Origin: Effrenium voratum
Lineage: Eukaryota; Sar; Dinophyceae; Suessiales; Symbiodiniaceae
Assembly: GCA_963377175.1 (NCBI GenBank)
Contig: CAUJNA010003244.1
Span: 667,728-731,727, forward strand
Direction: 5' to 3'
DNA: 64,000 nucleotides
Shown: positions 23,198 to 34,800 of the stretch, one piece after another
Position numbering within the stretch: the first letter of the stretch is position 1
Layout of the letters: each line of letters opens with the position of its first letter
The notes under the pieces: generated by a model
What the model was told of the DNA's origin: nothing
Databases searched by the model: none
Seen by the model: the letters and a program-made list of their open reading frames with translations, nothing else
Position numbers and translations under genes: made by a program

Positions 23198-23359
23198 TCA
23201 CCCTGGCCTTGCCGGGCACGCCTTCTCTTGGGACATCACTGAAATCATACAACGCGTCCAGCTATATGCCAAATTGCTCCGATTTGAAGAACGTGAGGCA
23301 AAACTGGAACACAGCTTGCCAGCTGTGCCGCATGCTGAACAGCCAGAACAGCACCCAAC
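23198..23359 (+). CDS. Candidate exon of an unknown plus-strand gene
   Basis: A possible acceptor (GGCTTCAG) precedes an open stretch whose reading HAFSWDITEIIQRVQLYAKL, then LRFEEREAKLEHSLPA, is charged and helical, unlike the surrounding DNA. It ends either at TAA (23361-23363) or at a good GT donor (CCAAC/GTAAGC). No family is recognised. It stands 40 bp from the left end of the island that starts near 23399, so it may be an exon fragment beside an insertion. It could also be chance. Confidence 0.3.
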
Positions 23360-23398
23360 GTAAGCATTTCTAGAATATAGCTGGTTCCCTGGAAAAAC

Positions 23399-23494
23399 GC
23401 GGGGGCGTAGTTACGACTCACCGTGACAATTGTACCGCACGACTGCGGCCACCGTTTCCCACGACTATTTTCGCAATCGTACCCACGACTAGCT
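23399..23494 (+). repeat. Left inverted end of the 23.4-28.8 kb island
   Basis: It contains GGGGGCGT, then CCCACGACTATTTTCGCAAT and CGTACCCACGACTAG. The reverse complement of this order is found at 28723-28822. Confidence 0.6.
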
Positions 23495-23509
23495 TCATTG
23501 ACTCTATAA

Positions 23510-23905
23510 GTAATACTGTTCTTAACAAGAATAATAATAATATTAATACTACTAATTAAAATCTATATAATACTGATGATACTCATTATTTTTAATAATA
23601 ATAATATCAACAATATTCATAATAATATTCTTACTAGTAGTATAAATAAAAATAATATTAATCATAATAGTAAAATTAATACTAGTAAAAATGTTCATGT
23701 TAAAAATGATAATAATCTTAATGTTAAGAAACATAATAATAACATAAAACTAAATAATGTTAATAATGATAACACTATTAATCAGAATACGAATAATAAG
23801 GTTAATAATAAATATAAACAATAATCATATAAATAATATAAATACTACTTATTAATATTATTAACATTATTCATATTCATATTATTAATAAAATTAAAAA
23901 TATGT
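23510..23905. repeat. AT-rich low-complexity block
   Basis: About 400 bp composed almost wholly of AAT/ATT/TAATA permutations, in sharp contrast to the flanking DNA of about 50% GC. The short Asn/Ile-rich ORFs here are composition artefacts. Confidence 0.9.
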
Positions 23906-24118
23906 GCAGGGGCCATGTTCCGCTCAAGTCTCAAGCTTGGAGCGCGCCGTCGTGCTCCTTTTGCGTTGGCTAGTGGCTTTGGGGGGAGGCGCTATTACGC
24001 TCGCGCGATTCTCAGCGCGATTCTCAGGAAACCAAACAAAATAAAAGCAAAGCGAGCCAAAACAAAGCAAACAACACAAGCCAAGCAGACAGGCAGGCAG
24101 GCAGGCAGGCAATCACGC

Positions 24119-24144
24119 AAGCAAAGCACACCAAAAAGCACATG

Positions 24145-24231
<87 letters not shown>

Positions 24232-24270
24232 TCACAAGCAAAGCACACCAAAAAGCACATGCAGGCAGGC
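24119..24270. repeat. (GGCA)n array with duplicated flanks
   Basis: About 22 copies of GGCA (24145-24231). The same flank, CAAGCAAAGCACACCAAAAA then GCACATGCAGG, stands on both sides, so the array and its border appear duplicated. Confidence 0.9.
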
Positions 24271-24648
24271 AGGCAAGCAGGCAGTGACAGGCCCACACCC
24301 AGACAAGCAACCCAAGATCAACCCGCGCAGAAGCAGGCAAGGCAAAGCAAGACATGGCAAGATGCAATACCCAAAGCAGGACAGCAAACAAGGAACAAAC
24401 ATGCAAAAGCAAAGCAAAAAAGCAAGTAAGCAACAAGCAAAAGCTAGGCCAAGCGACGCGAAAACCTTACATGACACAGGCCCAAAAACAAGATGCAGCA
24501 GCAGGCAAATCACCAGATACTTATGGGTAGCAAAGCAGGAAAATCTAGCCTTTTTTAGCTTCCCTGACCCCTGCTCCGCTGCCAAAGAAGGTTGTTTTGA
24601 AGAAGGTATTCTTAAAGAGGACGATAGGGAGATTCGTGTGGGCGAACG

Positions 24649-25827
24649 TCAATGGCCCAATTTCTTGTGGAGCTTTTGAAGCAACGCCAAAGCCTGTAAC
24701 GTCCTCGAATCCCTGACCTCTTGGCATATACGAAGATGATGCGGCTTTAACTTTTGAGGCGCTGCGCTCTGCTGGATGCTGTCATTTCCGACACCATCCG
24801 GCATGACCAGAAACAGCCACATGCTATCACCGACTTGGGCCCGGAAACTCGAAATCCTCGCATTGTATTCCCTGCACACTTCTTGAGCTACATCCCAAAA
24901 TGAACCGAATCCTGCGTTGATGTCCCCTCCTAAGATGATGGGAACACCGCATTCAGCTCCGTGGCTCAAGACGTCATCCCAAAACAGCCGAGAAAGATGG
25001 GCAACAACGCCTCTGTTGTGTGCGACGACATGGTTCAGGTGAAACGAACAAACAAGCCAGGAAGTCTGTCCGCCCCGAAGAAGACGATTGCCTTCCTCAT
25101 CAGTCCAAGTGATGGACGCGATCATGGAAACCAGCGTCTCGCTAGCAACTTTCCAAGCGTTAGTAACCCATGGATTTGTATAGACCTTGTCTGCCAGCCG
25201 TCTCCAAACCTTCAGACCGCTGCCGCCTGCCGCCAGGAGCAAACCGGACCGGATTGCCTCAGGAGGATCACCCTCACAAGTAGAAGTGATATAGGAATAG
25301 TCAAATGAGTTGAATGTACGGCGCAAATCATTGGAGGAAGCTTCTTGTAGAAGCACCAAGCGCCATCTGCCGCAGATGTATGCAGTCAGCAAGTTAGGCT
25401 CCTGCACCCCGCGGGTATTGACACCCGTGCAGTCTAAATTGTCAAAATTGGCGACAAGGACGCTCACTTGCCTGCTTCCTGCTGCGTAACCAGCTGACTC
25501 GGACTCGAGATGATGATGCTCTAGTTTTTGCTGGCGCCTTCGCTCAGTCAGCCACCGAGGCTCGTTCCGCGCACACACACCCCCGCCCGACCAACGCTCC
25601 CGGGACTCTGGTCGCGAAGAAACGTTCGGCAGCAGCATTGTCCGCCTGATAGCCAATGACTGGTGCCCGGGGTTTGGCAACATGTGCCAGATTTCTGCTG
25701 GAACATCATCAGGCTCGAAAGAAAGGCGGCCACGTTTTGGTATATTGGTGAAACCAAGATTTACTACTCTGTAGTATGTGTTACAGAACACGCAATAGAT
25801 TTGTCTGCTGTCCTCAGGCGCATGCAT
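24649..25827 (-). CDS. Endonuclease/exonuclease/phosphatase-like ORF
   Basis: It has 392 aa from an ATG at 25827, preceded in frame by TAG. Residues of about 120-310 follow the EEP fold (the DNase I / apurinic endonuclease / LINE endonuclease superfamily): VLVANFDNLD with Asn127, LVLLQEAS with Glu162, WLVCSFHLNH with His263, and IILGGDINAGF with Asp302/Asn304. The usual C-terminal SDH is not clear; LKPHHLRI is the nearest match, so activity is uncertain. Just upstream another frame reads IYACRQCGNQGAAENHVDAC, and the ORF itself begins with DSRQIYCVFCNTYYR. Together these look like a four-cysteine zinc ribbon split by a frameshift or short intron near 25828. No reverse transcriptase is seen. 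It lies within the 23.4-28.8 kb island. Confidence 0.65.
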   Translation of the reverse strand: MHAPEDSRQIYCVFCNTYYRVVNLGFTNIPKRGRLSFEPDDVPAEIWHMLPNPGHQSLAIRRTMLLPNVSSRPESRERWSGGGVCARNEPRWLTERRRQQKLEHHHLESESAGYAAGSRQVSVLVANFDNLDCTGVNTRGVQEPNLLTAYICGRWRLVLLQEASSNDLRRTFNSFDYSYITSTCEGDPPEAIRSGLLLAAGGSGLKVWRRLADKVYTNPWVTNAWKVASETLVSMIASITWTDEEGNRLLRGGQTSWLVCSFHLNHVVAHNRGVVAHLSRLFWDDVLSHGAECGVPIILGGDINAGFGSFWDVAQEVCREYNARISSFRAQVGDSMWLFLVMPDGVGNDSIQQSAAPQKLKPHHLRICQEVRDSRTLQALALLQKLHKKLGH

Positions 25828-25895
25828 CTACATGATTTTCAGCAGCCCCTTGGTTCCCGCACTGCCGGCATGCGTAAATATTCCGGCCAAACCCT
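25828..25895 (-). pseudogene. Possible frameshifted N-terminal zinc-ribbon piece of the nuclease-like ORF
   Basis: The minus frame offset by one reads IYACRQCGNQGAAENHVDAC directly before the ORF at 24649-25827. Its CxxC pair would match the YCVFC pair at the start of that ORF. Either a one-base indel or an unspliced micro-intron could explain it. Confidence 0.35.
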
Positions 25896-26149
25896 TATCA
25901 AGGAATGAAGGCTCATTGGCTTACCGGCAAGCTCACGGAACTGGAAATCACACTGCATCACACCATGTTTTGACATGCGTAAGCCACGGCAGCTTTCCGA
26001 TTTTCGGCCTCCTAGACCCAGGGAAACGGATTTTATTTGTATAATCCTAGGCGACGTACCCCCCACCCATCAATACAATTTTAAGGAAGGGGTATTACCA
26101 GTGGAGCCGGCGAAGCCGGTGGGCGGAAGTTTCAAAAAAAAAGAAGGTA

Positions 26150-26293
26150 TAGTTATCTTTCTCTTTCCTCTCTTGACTCTGTTTTTCTCTTCTTCCTTTT
26201 CAGTGTTTCTTTTTTTCTTCGTCATTCTCTCTTTCTTTCTGTCCTGCCTTCGCCTCCCTTCTTTCTTTCTTTCTTTCTTTATTTCTTTCTTTG

Positions 26294-26339
<46 letters not shown>

Positions 26340-26400
26340 CTCTTTCTCTCTTTCTCTCTTTCTCTCTTTCTCTCTTTCTCTCTTTCTCTCTTTCTCTCTT
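26150..26400. repeat. CTTT / TCTC polypyrimidine tract
   Basis: (CTTT)n runs grade into (TTTCTCTC)n up to about 26400. Confidence 0.95.
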
Positions 26401-26600
26401 GGTGGGTGGTGATGGTGGGTGGTGAGTGGTGGGTGGTGGGTGGTGGGTGGTGGGTGGTGGTTGGTAGTTGGTGGTTGGTGGGTGGTGGTTGGTGGTTGGT
26501 GGTTGGTGGTTGGTGGGTGGTGGGTGGGGGGTGGTGGGGGGTGGGTGGGGGGTGGTGGGTGGTGGTTGGTGGTTGGTGGGTGGTGGTTGGTGGTTACTAA
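26400..26600. repeat. GGT/GGGT/GGTT repeat
   Basis: A G/T-only tract of GGTGGGTGGTGGTTGGT-type units, abutting the polypyrimidine tract with an abrupt strand-composition switch at about 26400. Confidence 0.95.
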
Positions 26601-26624
26601 CTAACAAACAACAAAAAAAAAACA

Positions 26625-26691
26625 AACAAACTAACTAACTAACTAACTATCTATCAATCACTCTATCTATCTTCTGTATTTCTCGATCTAC

Positions 26692-26723
<32 letters not shown>

Positions 26724-26776
26724 ATGTCTAACCTATCTACCTCTCTATCTATCTAACCTACCTACCTGTCTATCCA

Positions 26777-26809
<33 letters not shown>

Positions 26810-26836
26810 CCATCTATACATCTATCTATCTATCTT

Positions 26837-26867
<31 letters not shown>

Positions 26868-27424
26868 CTATCTATACATCTATCTATCTATCTTTCTCTC
26901 TCTCTATCTGTCTATCTATCTATCTGTCTAGCTATCTATCTAATCTATCAATCTACCTACTTGTCTATCCATCTATCTGTCTTGTCTATCTGATCTATCT
27001 ATCTACCTGTCGATGTGTGTATCCATCTATCCTCCTATCTCTCTCTCTCTCTCTGTCTCTGTCTGGCTCCCTCTCTCTCCCTCTCTGTCTGTCTGTCTAT
27101 CTATCTGTCTGTTGATCTATCTATCCATCTATCTATCAATGTATTTAGCTGTCTGTCTGTCTGTCTGCCTGTCTATCTGTCTATCTCTCTCTCTTTCTAT
27201 CTATCTACCGATTTATCTATATCTCTATCTCTCTATCTCTCTATCTATCTATCTATCTATCCATATCTCTCTCTCTCTCTCTCCATCTATCTTATCTATC
27301 TATCCATCTATCTATCTATCTATCTATCTATCCATCTATCTCTCTATTTCTTTATCTATCTATCTATCGATCTATCTCTCTTTATCTGACTATCTGACTA
27401 TCCCTCCATCTATCTATCTCTCTA

Positions 27425-27458
<34 letters not shown>

Positions 27459-27495
27459 CCTCGCGCGTGTATCTGTCTGTCTCTCCATCTATCTA

Positions 27496-27527
<32 letters not shown>

Positions 27528-27572
27528 TCTATCCATATATCTATCCACATATCTATCTATCTATCTATCCAA

Positions 27573-27626
<54 letters not shown>

Positions 27627-28020
27627 CTCCGACTCCATCTCTCTATCTATCTATCTGTCGGTCTGTCTGTCTATCTATGTATCTATCTATCTATCTATCT
27701 ATCTGTCTATCTATCTGTTTGTCTATCTATCTATCTATCCATCTCTCTCTCTCTCTCTCTCTCTCTCCATCTATGTTATCTATCTATCTATCTATCTGTC
27801 TATCTATCTATCTTATCTATCTATCTATCGATGTATCTAATTCTATCTATCTATCTATCTATCTATGTATCTATCTATCTATGTTCTATCTATCGCGTAT
27901 CTATCTATCTATCTGTCTATCTATTTCTCTATCTATCTATCTATCTATCTCTTCTCTATCTCTCTATCTACCTGTCTATCTCTCTAACTATCTACTTTCT
28001 TTCTAATCTATTTATCTATC
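26625..28020. repeat. TATC (CTAT) microsatellite complex
   Basis: About 1.4 kb of TATC units interspersed with CTCT, TGTC and TACC variants. The open frames of Ile/Tyr/Leu/Ser repeats are artefacts. Confidence 0.95.
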
Positions 28021-28021
28021 T

Positions 28022-28440
28022 GTACCTAAACTTGTGAAAGTGCCGCGCCTGCCACGAAATCTGTACTCGACCTTGCGAAAGTGCTGCGCCTGCCACGAAA
28101 TCTGTACTTGACCTTGCAAAAGTGCTGCGCCTGCCACGAAATCTGTACTTGACCTTGCGAAAGTGCTGCGCCTGCCAGGAAATCTGTACCTGACCTTTCG
28201 AAAGTGCTGCGCCTGCCCCGCAATTCAAACCTTGCGAAAACTTGACCTTGCGAAAGTGCTGCGCCTGCCATGAAATCTGTACCTGACCTTTCGAAAGTGC
28301 TGCGCCTGCCACGCCATTCAAACCTTGGGAAAACTTGACCTTGCGAAAGTGCTGCGCCTGCCACGAAATCTGTACCTGGCCTTGCGAAAGTGCTGCGCCT
28401 GCCACGCAATTCAAACCTGGCGAAACCTTTGCGTTGCCGT
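28022..28440. repeat. Minisatellite, period about 55-60 bp
   Basis: About nine units containing CTTGCGAAAGTGCTGCGCCT and GCCACGAAATCTGTAC, in two alternating versions (GAAATCTGTAC or CAATTCAAACC ends). Confidence 0.9.
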
Positions 28441-28454
28441 GCCAATGGGCCCGC

Positions 28455-28532
28455 GCTCCGAGCATGGTCCGAACGCGCTCCGAACGCGCTCCGAACGTGG
28501 TCCGAACGCGCTCCGACCAGGCGCCGCGAACG
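28455..28532. repeat. CGAACGCGCTC short tandem repeat
   Basis: About six copies of (G)GTCCGAACGCGCTCCGAAC-related units directly after the minisatellite. Confidence 0.8.
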
Positions 28533-28722
28533 GGCTAGCTTTCGGCTCTCCGGAGACACCAATTCATGCACAGGGCCATGCTTTTTGCAGCTTTCCACAC
28601 GCGCGCACATATTTTCTCACGCGCTTATTCCTTCTCTTCATCTGTCTCAGAGAGAGCTAGCTTTCAATTAGTTGCCGTAACACGGAAGTTCCTTCTAAAC
28701 TTCCTTTGATTAATATTTAGAA

Positions 28723-28822
28723 TAGTCGTACAAATTAGTCGTGGGTACGTTTGATTGAATCGTGGGTGCGAAAAAGTAGTCGGTGGTACACCCCCTTCTC
28801 CCCTGGGACGCACGCCCCCTCG
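28723..28822 (-). repeat. Right inverted end of the 23.4-28.8 kb island
   Basis: It contains TAGTCGTGGGTACG, GTGGGTGCGAAAAAGTAGTC and GCACGCCCCCT, the inverted counterpart of 23399-23494. Confidence 0.6.
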
Positions 28823-29706
28823 AAATTGCACGAGGTTTGTATTTGTTTTTCAACACCGACCCGTAGGGTACTCAGCGCTGTTTCCACCTCTTCTCCAGGA
28901 CACATATACACACGTATGCATCACATAATGAATAATCTCTATATACATATGCGACATATATATATATATATATTACCAAATTTGTGGGCGATGCGGAATG
29001 TAAAAAAAAGGAAGAGGAGACCACGACAAAGCGGGCGTGTCTCAAAATCAAGACCCGCAAACAATGACGGCTTCCTATTGGCTTTCCTTTAAACCAACCC
29101 CAACAAGGCTTTCCAGCGCCTCGGAAAATGCACTCCGCATAAGGCTAAAGAGCACCCCAGGGAAACTCGAGTTTTACATGCTTCGAGCTTAAGAAGCAGC
29201 TCTTGAAATCAAAGGTTCTTAGCGGCCAAAGTGTTTTGTGTTGGCCCCGGTGGGGCTTGAACACCTATTTTGAGACACCCACACAAACACACACACACAC
29301 ACAACCACATGAGGAGTCCATATGTCTCATTTAAATTGGACACACAAAAAAAAAGGATCCGGTGCTGAGGGCTTAAAACCAAAGAACATTGTGCATTCAT
29401 CTACATTCATACGGATTTCTCCCAAATTGGGGCACCCCCACGAAATTGGGCTTTGGTTGCCCTTCAGCTTGTTAAACAAAATATCTATATATATAGATAT
29501 ATATATATATATACACAGCTTGTGAACATATATATATATATGAAAAAAAAAGAAGAAACAACGGGCCCCAGAACCAACTCGGCAGGAGATCCCGACACTC
29601 GCCTCCATGATCTTTTGCTTGGCCTGCGCCCGCCTCGACTTTTCGGGCGGATTTCCAAGAGTGAACCTCCATTTGCATAAGTCCCCTGATAAAATAGAAA
29701 CTATGT

Positions 29707-29775
29707 CAGTAGTGATAGATTCCCTTTAAAACCAACAGGGAACATAAACCATATTCTTAACCAAATGGAAGTTAA
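29707..29775 (+). repeat. Dispersed repeat E, copy 3
   Basis: AGTGATAGATTCCCTTTAAA, then CATATTCTTAACCAAATGG. Confidence 0.75.
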
Positions 29776-31824
29776 GCCACAAATAACGGTTAGTTCGCCC
29801 GTAAACTAGGGGTTCATACCACGGGTTCATATATGACATGTACACATTCAGCCTTTGACTGGAAGGACGCTAAGTGGCTATATCTCTGGTTGTAGTTGCC
29901 CGCCAAAGCCATGGTATGCAAGTCCCCTAAGTGGACATCCGTACTCACCACTGACCTGACGTATGCCCTAAGGGTCCCGCCAAGGCTCCCGCAAGGGAAA
30001 GCAACCAAGTGTGTCTTCAAATAGGGGAACCCCTAAAAGGGTTGCCTTTACGTTTCGCTTCACCCTTTCTATAGGGGCTCCTATGATATAAAGCACATTT
30101 TACGTGTCCCTTAACAACCCCACTTTTGGGTACCCATGGTACCAAATAGCAAAACGACGCAGAGCATAAATAAACGAACCTCCCCTTTCCGGAAATCACG
30201 TGCACCGGGTTCAGGTAACCATCCTGGCTCTATCCCTTTAATGGTAGGGCTTGTGCATTCGAAGTTAGCATGGTGTTCCAGCGGATTACCCCCTGATAAG
30301 ATTGCGTTGCTGTTATTCTTTGGAACGAACAACAAGGACCCAGGGTCCATTTGTGTGGATGAAGCGAGCCCGCTTGCCTGTTTACGCCAAGGGGCACGAT
30401 GTCGGCGAGTTCATGTGGCCCTGCCTACAGAACCATCCGCCAAACCGTCGAGTCACTACCTAACCTGTGCCTCCCTTTTAAGACTGCAGCTGGACCTTCC
30501 CCAAACAACGGGTCAAAAACAGACTCTTCCTCACTTGTGCCATGTCTAAAGTCCACCATTGTTAGCCAGCTTGCCGTAGTTCCTAATAGCAACCCTCGCA
30601 ATCGTTGCCCAAATCACCCATTAAAGGGCTGATGACCGTCCCTGTCACCCACGCAAAAGGGAGGTTGTGTGTTCAATAGTTCAATGGGTGTCTCTGTTTT
30701 TCTCAAGCGTACCCGCTTTGTGCTCACTAAAGCAACACAAGGAATCACTTATTTCGGAGTTCCCCCATTCAGAGACTCACACATATACCTTCTGTCAGTC
30801 ATTCGATCCATGGACAATATTCTTTCTTCCCCAAGAGACATTGGGACATTTGGTATTCCCCCTCCCTCGCATTTGGATGGGCCAAACAGGCCTCCCCAAA
30901 CAGACAGCAAACCACATAGTGTCAGTGACTCATATCAATATCCAATCCGGAATGCAACATGGTCGGTACGCTCTGCTTTTGTCTTCGGGAGTTGGGCAAA
31001 ATGAATTCAAATGCCTGACCTCTGGTCCGTTAACTCCTCTGGCTACGTTTAAAGAAACCGAAAGGAGCTTGTTAAAACAATCTTGAACCCATGCTTGTTC
31101 CCAGTTACCACTAAGGTAGGTATTGGAAGCCATCAGTTAGTTCTAGAGAAAATACGGCGACGCGGACCGGCCTTGCTCAAGGCCCTATTGACGGCAGGTC
31201 AACTCCTGGAACATGGCGCTTGCTTTAGAGCAGGGAACCCCCCTTTTGGACAGGTAGTGGAAGGAAACGTGGTGTAAATCATGTCTCACGGCCTAGTCGA
31301 ATGCGCCCGGAGTGCTGCTGTCCCCAACAAAATTCAGAGCCGCGTCACAAGCCCTTGTACCACCATATCCAGACAAAGACCCTTTCACAAAATGTAGAAA
31401 GTTGGTCCCTGGAACAGGAAAACAAGAGGGCCCAATGCCAATGTTCTATATGTAGCTTGGGAGCAACCCTGCCGTGCACACACAGACAGTCCTCCGCCCA
31501 AATGGAGCGGACTTCATGGCTGCATGTGCTGGACGAAAACGTGGGCCCCTGGTTGATTTGTGAAATGGGAGGCGCCCGGCCTCGTCCCCAAACCAAAAAA
31601 ACGACTACAGTACGTACTTTCTGTCACTTGCTCATGTGTGGGTGTGGGTGCGCGTGTGGCCGTCTGATTCATGACAGCGTGCTGAAGATAAAGACCCTTT
31701 CACTATCATCCCAATGTTGGGACCGATCGCGGCAGATCGAGCCGAGGCGAATCAACTTCCAGTCCCCCACAAACCCTAAAGTAGCTGTCATTTACCATCC
31801 AACCCACCAACATGCCACCTGTGG

Positions 31825-31865
31825 CCGGGTACCTGGAAGAAATGGAGTTTCTTATACAGCGCCCC
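31825..31865 (+). repeat. Dispersed repeat H, copy 1
   Basis: GGGTACCTGGAAGAAATGGA then GTTTCTTATACAG; the partner copy is at 36470. Confidence 0.55.
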
Positions 31866-34800
31866 CTGTCAGGTGCCATGTTTCCGGCAGGGAGGGTACT
31901 CTGCCGGAAGGCCATGATGATTGCCTATCTGTAGCAAGCACCACAAAAACTGGCACGACAAAGGAAAGGCATGCCGTCCCACTTGAGCAGCACCCAACAT
32001 CTACTGACTTTTGATTCAACCAACAAGGGCTTTGTGATATTTCGCGGTGAACCAGAGGTAGTAGAAGCCGAACACTTGAAGGAGTGGGGGGTGTTGGGTG
32101 CTGCTCGCTTGGAGCTTCTGAGCCTTCCTCTTTCTATCTTGCGCCTGATCCACGGTGATTTTCACCGGGTGAATTGGCCTTGGGCTACTTCACAACTCCT
32201 TGAGCTGCATCTCCATCCAAAAGAACGCAGGATCACTGAACACGGCTTCCTTTCTCATGAGACCCACTGACTGGTTGAAGGGAACCAGAAGAACACCCAC
32301 TTTTGGTAGGGGACCTCCATTCTAGGACACAAATGAACCCAAAGCCTCTCACTAGCTATGCGCCTAGCGGGTGAGAACAGCGCCTCTCATCCTCGCCGGA
32401 TGATGTTCTGGGTGTGGGTCGTGTACCTGGAAGCAAGTGCATGCTCTTGGAATCTTGGCATGTGGCTGTGGGTCGACAACCAATGGGATCCCATTTTGGG
32501 GTAGGTGCACCCATTTTAGAACCTATATCCGTGGGGATTGGGATGTTCACTGGGGGTACGGGATTTGACTCTTAGAATCGCCTTTGGATGGTCTCCGTTT
32601 GCTTTCCCTCAAAACACACTTGAGGGGACAGGTGCCGCAACAGGAAAAACCTGATTTTCTGAAGCACAAACCAACCAGCTTTTTCAAGGTTTTTTTCAAT
32701 TTACAAGCCATCGCCGAGTCACCCTGATGAAAACTCAGGCGCGGCTTGCATACTCACAAAACTGGTTGAAGATTTGAAGAACACATGCAGGCTTCCTTTT
32801 TCGTCCACTTGAACCCCCCCCCCCAAAAAAAAAAAAAACAGCAACAGAAACTCAACTCAAATCAGCAAACAAGAAACCTGGTATCAGAGGAATCTAGCCA
32901 AAAACATCTGAAGAATCAAAAGGCCTTCTTGCCGCACGGATAAATTGCTGGGCCTGTAGGCCGTTCTAACCTTCTGTTGATTCTCTTCAGTATGGCCCTT
33001 GTTGGACCCTGGTGTCGCCTTGTGCCGCCGTTGAAAGGGGTTACCAAAAATGGCCCCGATTGTATAATTTCTCATGTGAACCTCCAGTTCGGGGTTGCAA
33101 CAAACGGTAGACATCTGCGACCAATGGGAAGTACGGGACAGCCTGCAGGACCTTCATCACGGGGATTCGTTTGGAATTTTGGACACGGGATTTGTTGCTT
33201 GATTCGCGGGTTGAGCAACAAGTTTAGCAAGTCCCCATGTCAATCATAGACTTCTGGAGATTTTGATCGAACCTCATATTCTCAAACCTCCAGTGACCAG
33301 GGAAACTTACACCCTTCCTTTCGTTTGGTCGACTTTGAAGGGAAACCCACAACAAAAAGGAAAGGCATCAGTGGAAGTCTGGGTATCGAAGATTCACCCA
33401 AGGCTTGCTTCTGCTATGCGCACATGTTGTCCTGATGCTTGGTCATGGCACACGTCCTGGGTCCGCAAATCATCTGACTTGCCATGCTTTGCACCAAACC
33501 GAGTTAGACCCTTCAGAATGGCTCGTCTTTGTTGAATTGAAAACCTTCAAATTGGGCCATAGTTGCCTGATGTACCCGCAGTTTGTCGCATTCACCAAGT
33601 TGGGGCTTTCAGGCTGCAAAAGCAGCTAGTTGGTCACTCTCCCCAAGACATCTAGGTCCATAGCGTGGATAAACCGTGCCAGCATGGCAAAGCGCGTACA
33701 TCCCAAAAGTCGCGGAAGGCGCCCCTAAAATCGGGAATAGATCGGCACCAATGCCAAGTGCCTGGCACACCTGCACTTCAACCCTCGAAGACTGAATTGC
33801 TAGGATCCAACAGGGGGATCCTAAGTTTGACAAGCCCCAAACTGCTTGCAGTGCAAAAGCTAAGGCCGCGACCCCTTGGGATATGAAACCCTCTTGGATC
33901 CAGTGGTGAGCGAAGGCAAAGTGCCTTCATCACCTGGCAGTGCCAGCTGTTCTCCCTGGTTGTTGAACTGCTTCGTGGGACATGTGCGTTGTCTCCCAGT
34001 TTCTTTTTCTTTTCTTTTTTGCGGGAATTTGGGCTGTCCCGCATATCCTCCACAAACCCCAAAGTGGGCTACCAATCATATGTCAGCGGCTCAGCTGCTC
34101 TTTCTCTATCTCTCTTGCTCTCTTCTCTGTGGCATGTTCTCTGAATGTTCGCCATGAAATCTCAACTTGCCCATCTTGCCCCTCTTGGCTGGTACCGACG
34201 CAGTCTGCAATGCGTGGGGGAAAATAGTTGCACATATCACAGGAAGGGCGCCTTCGTTGTTTGACATGAAGAAACAGCCACGCCCTGTCAAAGCTGATCA
34301 GCAATACGTCATCACCGAGTGTGTTGATGCACTGATCTGCATCATTGCCATGATTCACCATGGATTCAGAAAATCGCCAAGTAAGGGACCTTCATCATGG
34401 GGTCCAAGCTAGCTTTACCGCAGGTTTGATTCAAATTATTGCCCCCTAAAGGGACAAGTGGGTGGCCTTGTCGGTTTTAATTTAAAATCACAAGGAGCCA
34501 CAAGAAACCCCACCGTTGTGGGTGTCCTGTCCATTTCCTCATGTTGACTCAAACCCAAATGTCAGGCTGTTTATGGCAATTCCCCTTTTTGTGGTGTTGC
34601 TTCTTTCCTTCCCGACGGATCCGATGAGCCATGCCGGGGCGCTCAAGTGCCACCCGATCTCCATGTTGATGTTCGGAGGATCGTGATAGAGATCTCGCGG
34701 TGAGTGCATGGACCTCGCCGAAACAGCTCGAAGCACGGCGGGAAAACCTCTCACGCTGCCAGTGGCCAGTGGACGGAGGCCAGCCTGAGGCCTTCTTTCT

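Noticed and set aside
26975..28037. Ile/Tyr/Leu/Ser-rich ORFs in the TATC tract
   Set aside because: Simple-sequence translation.
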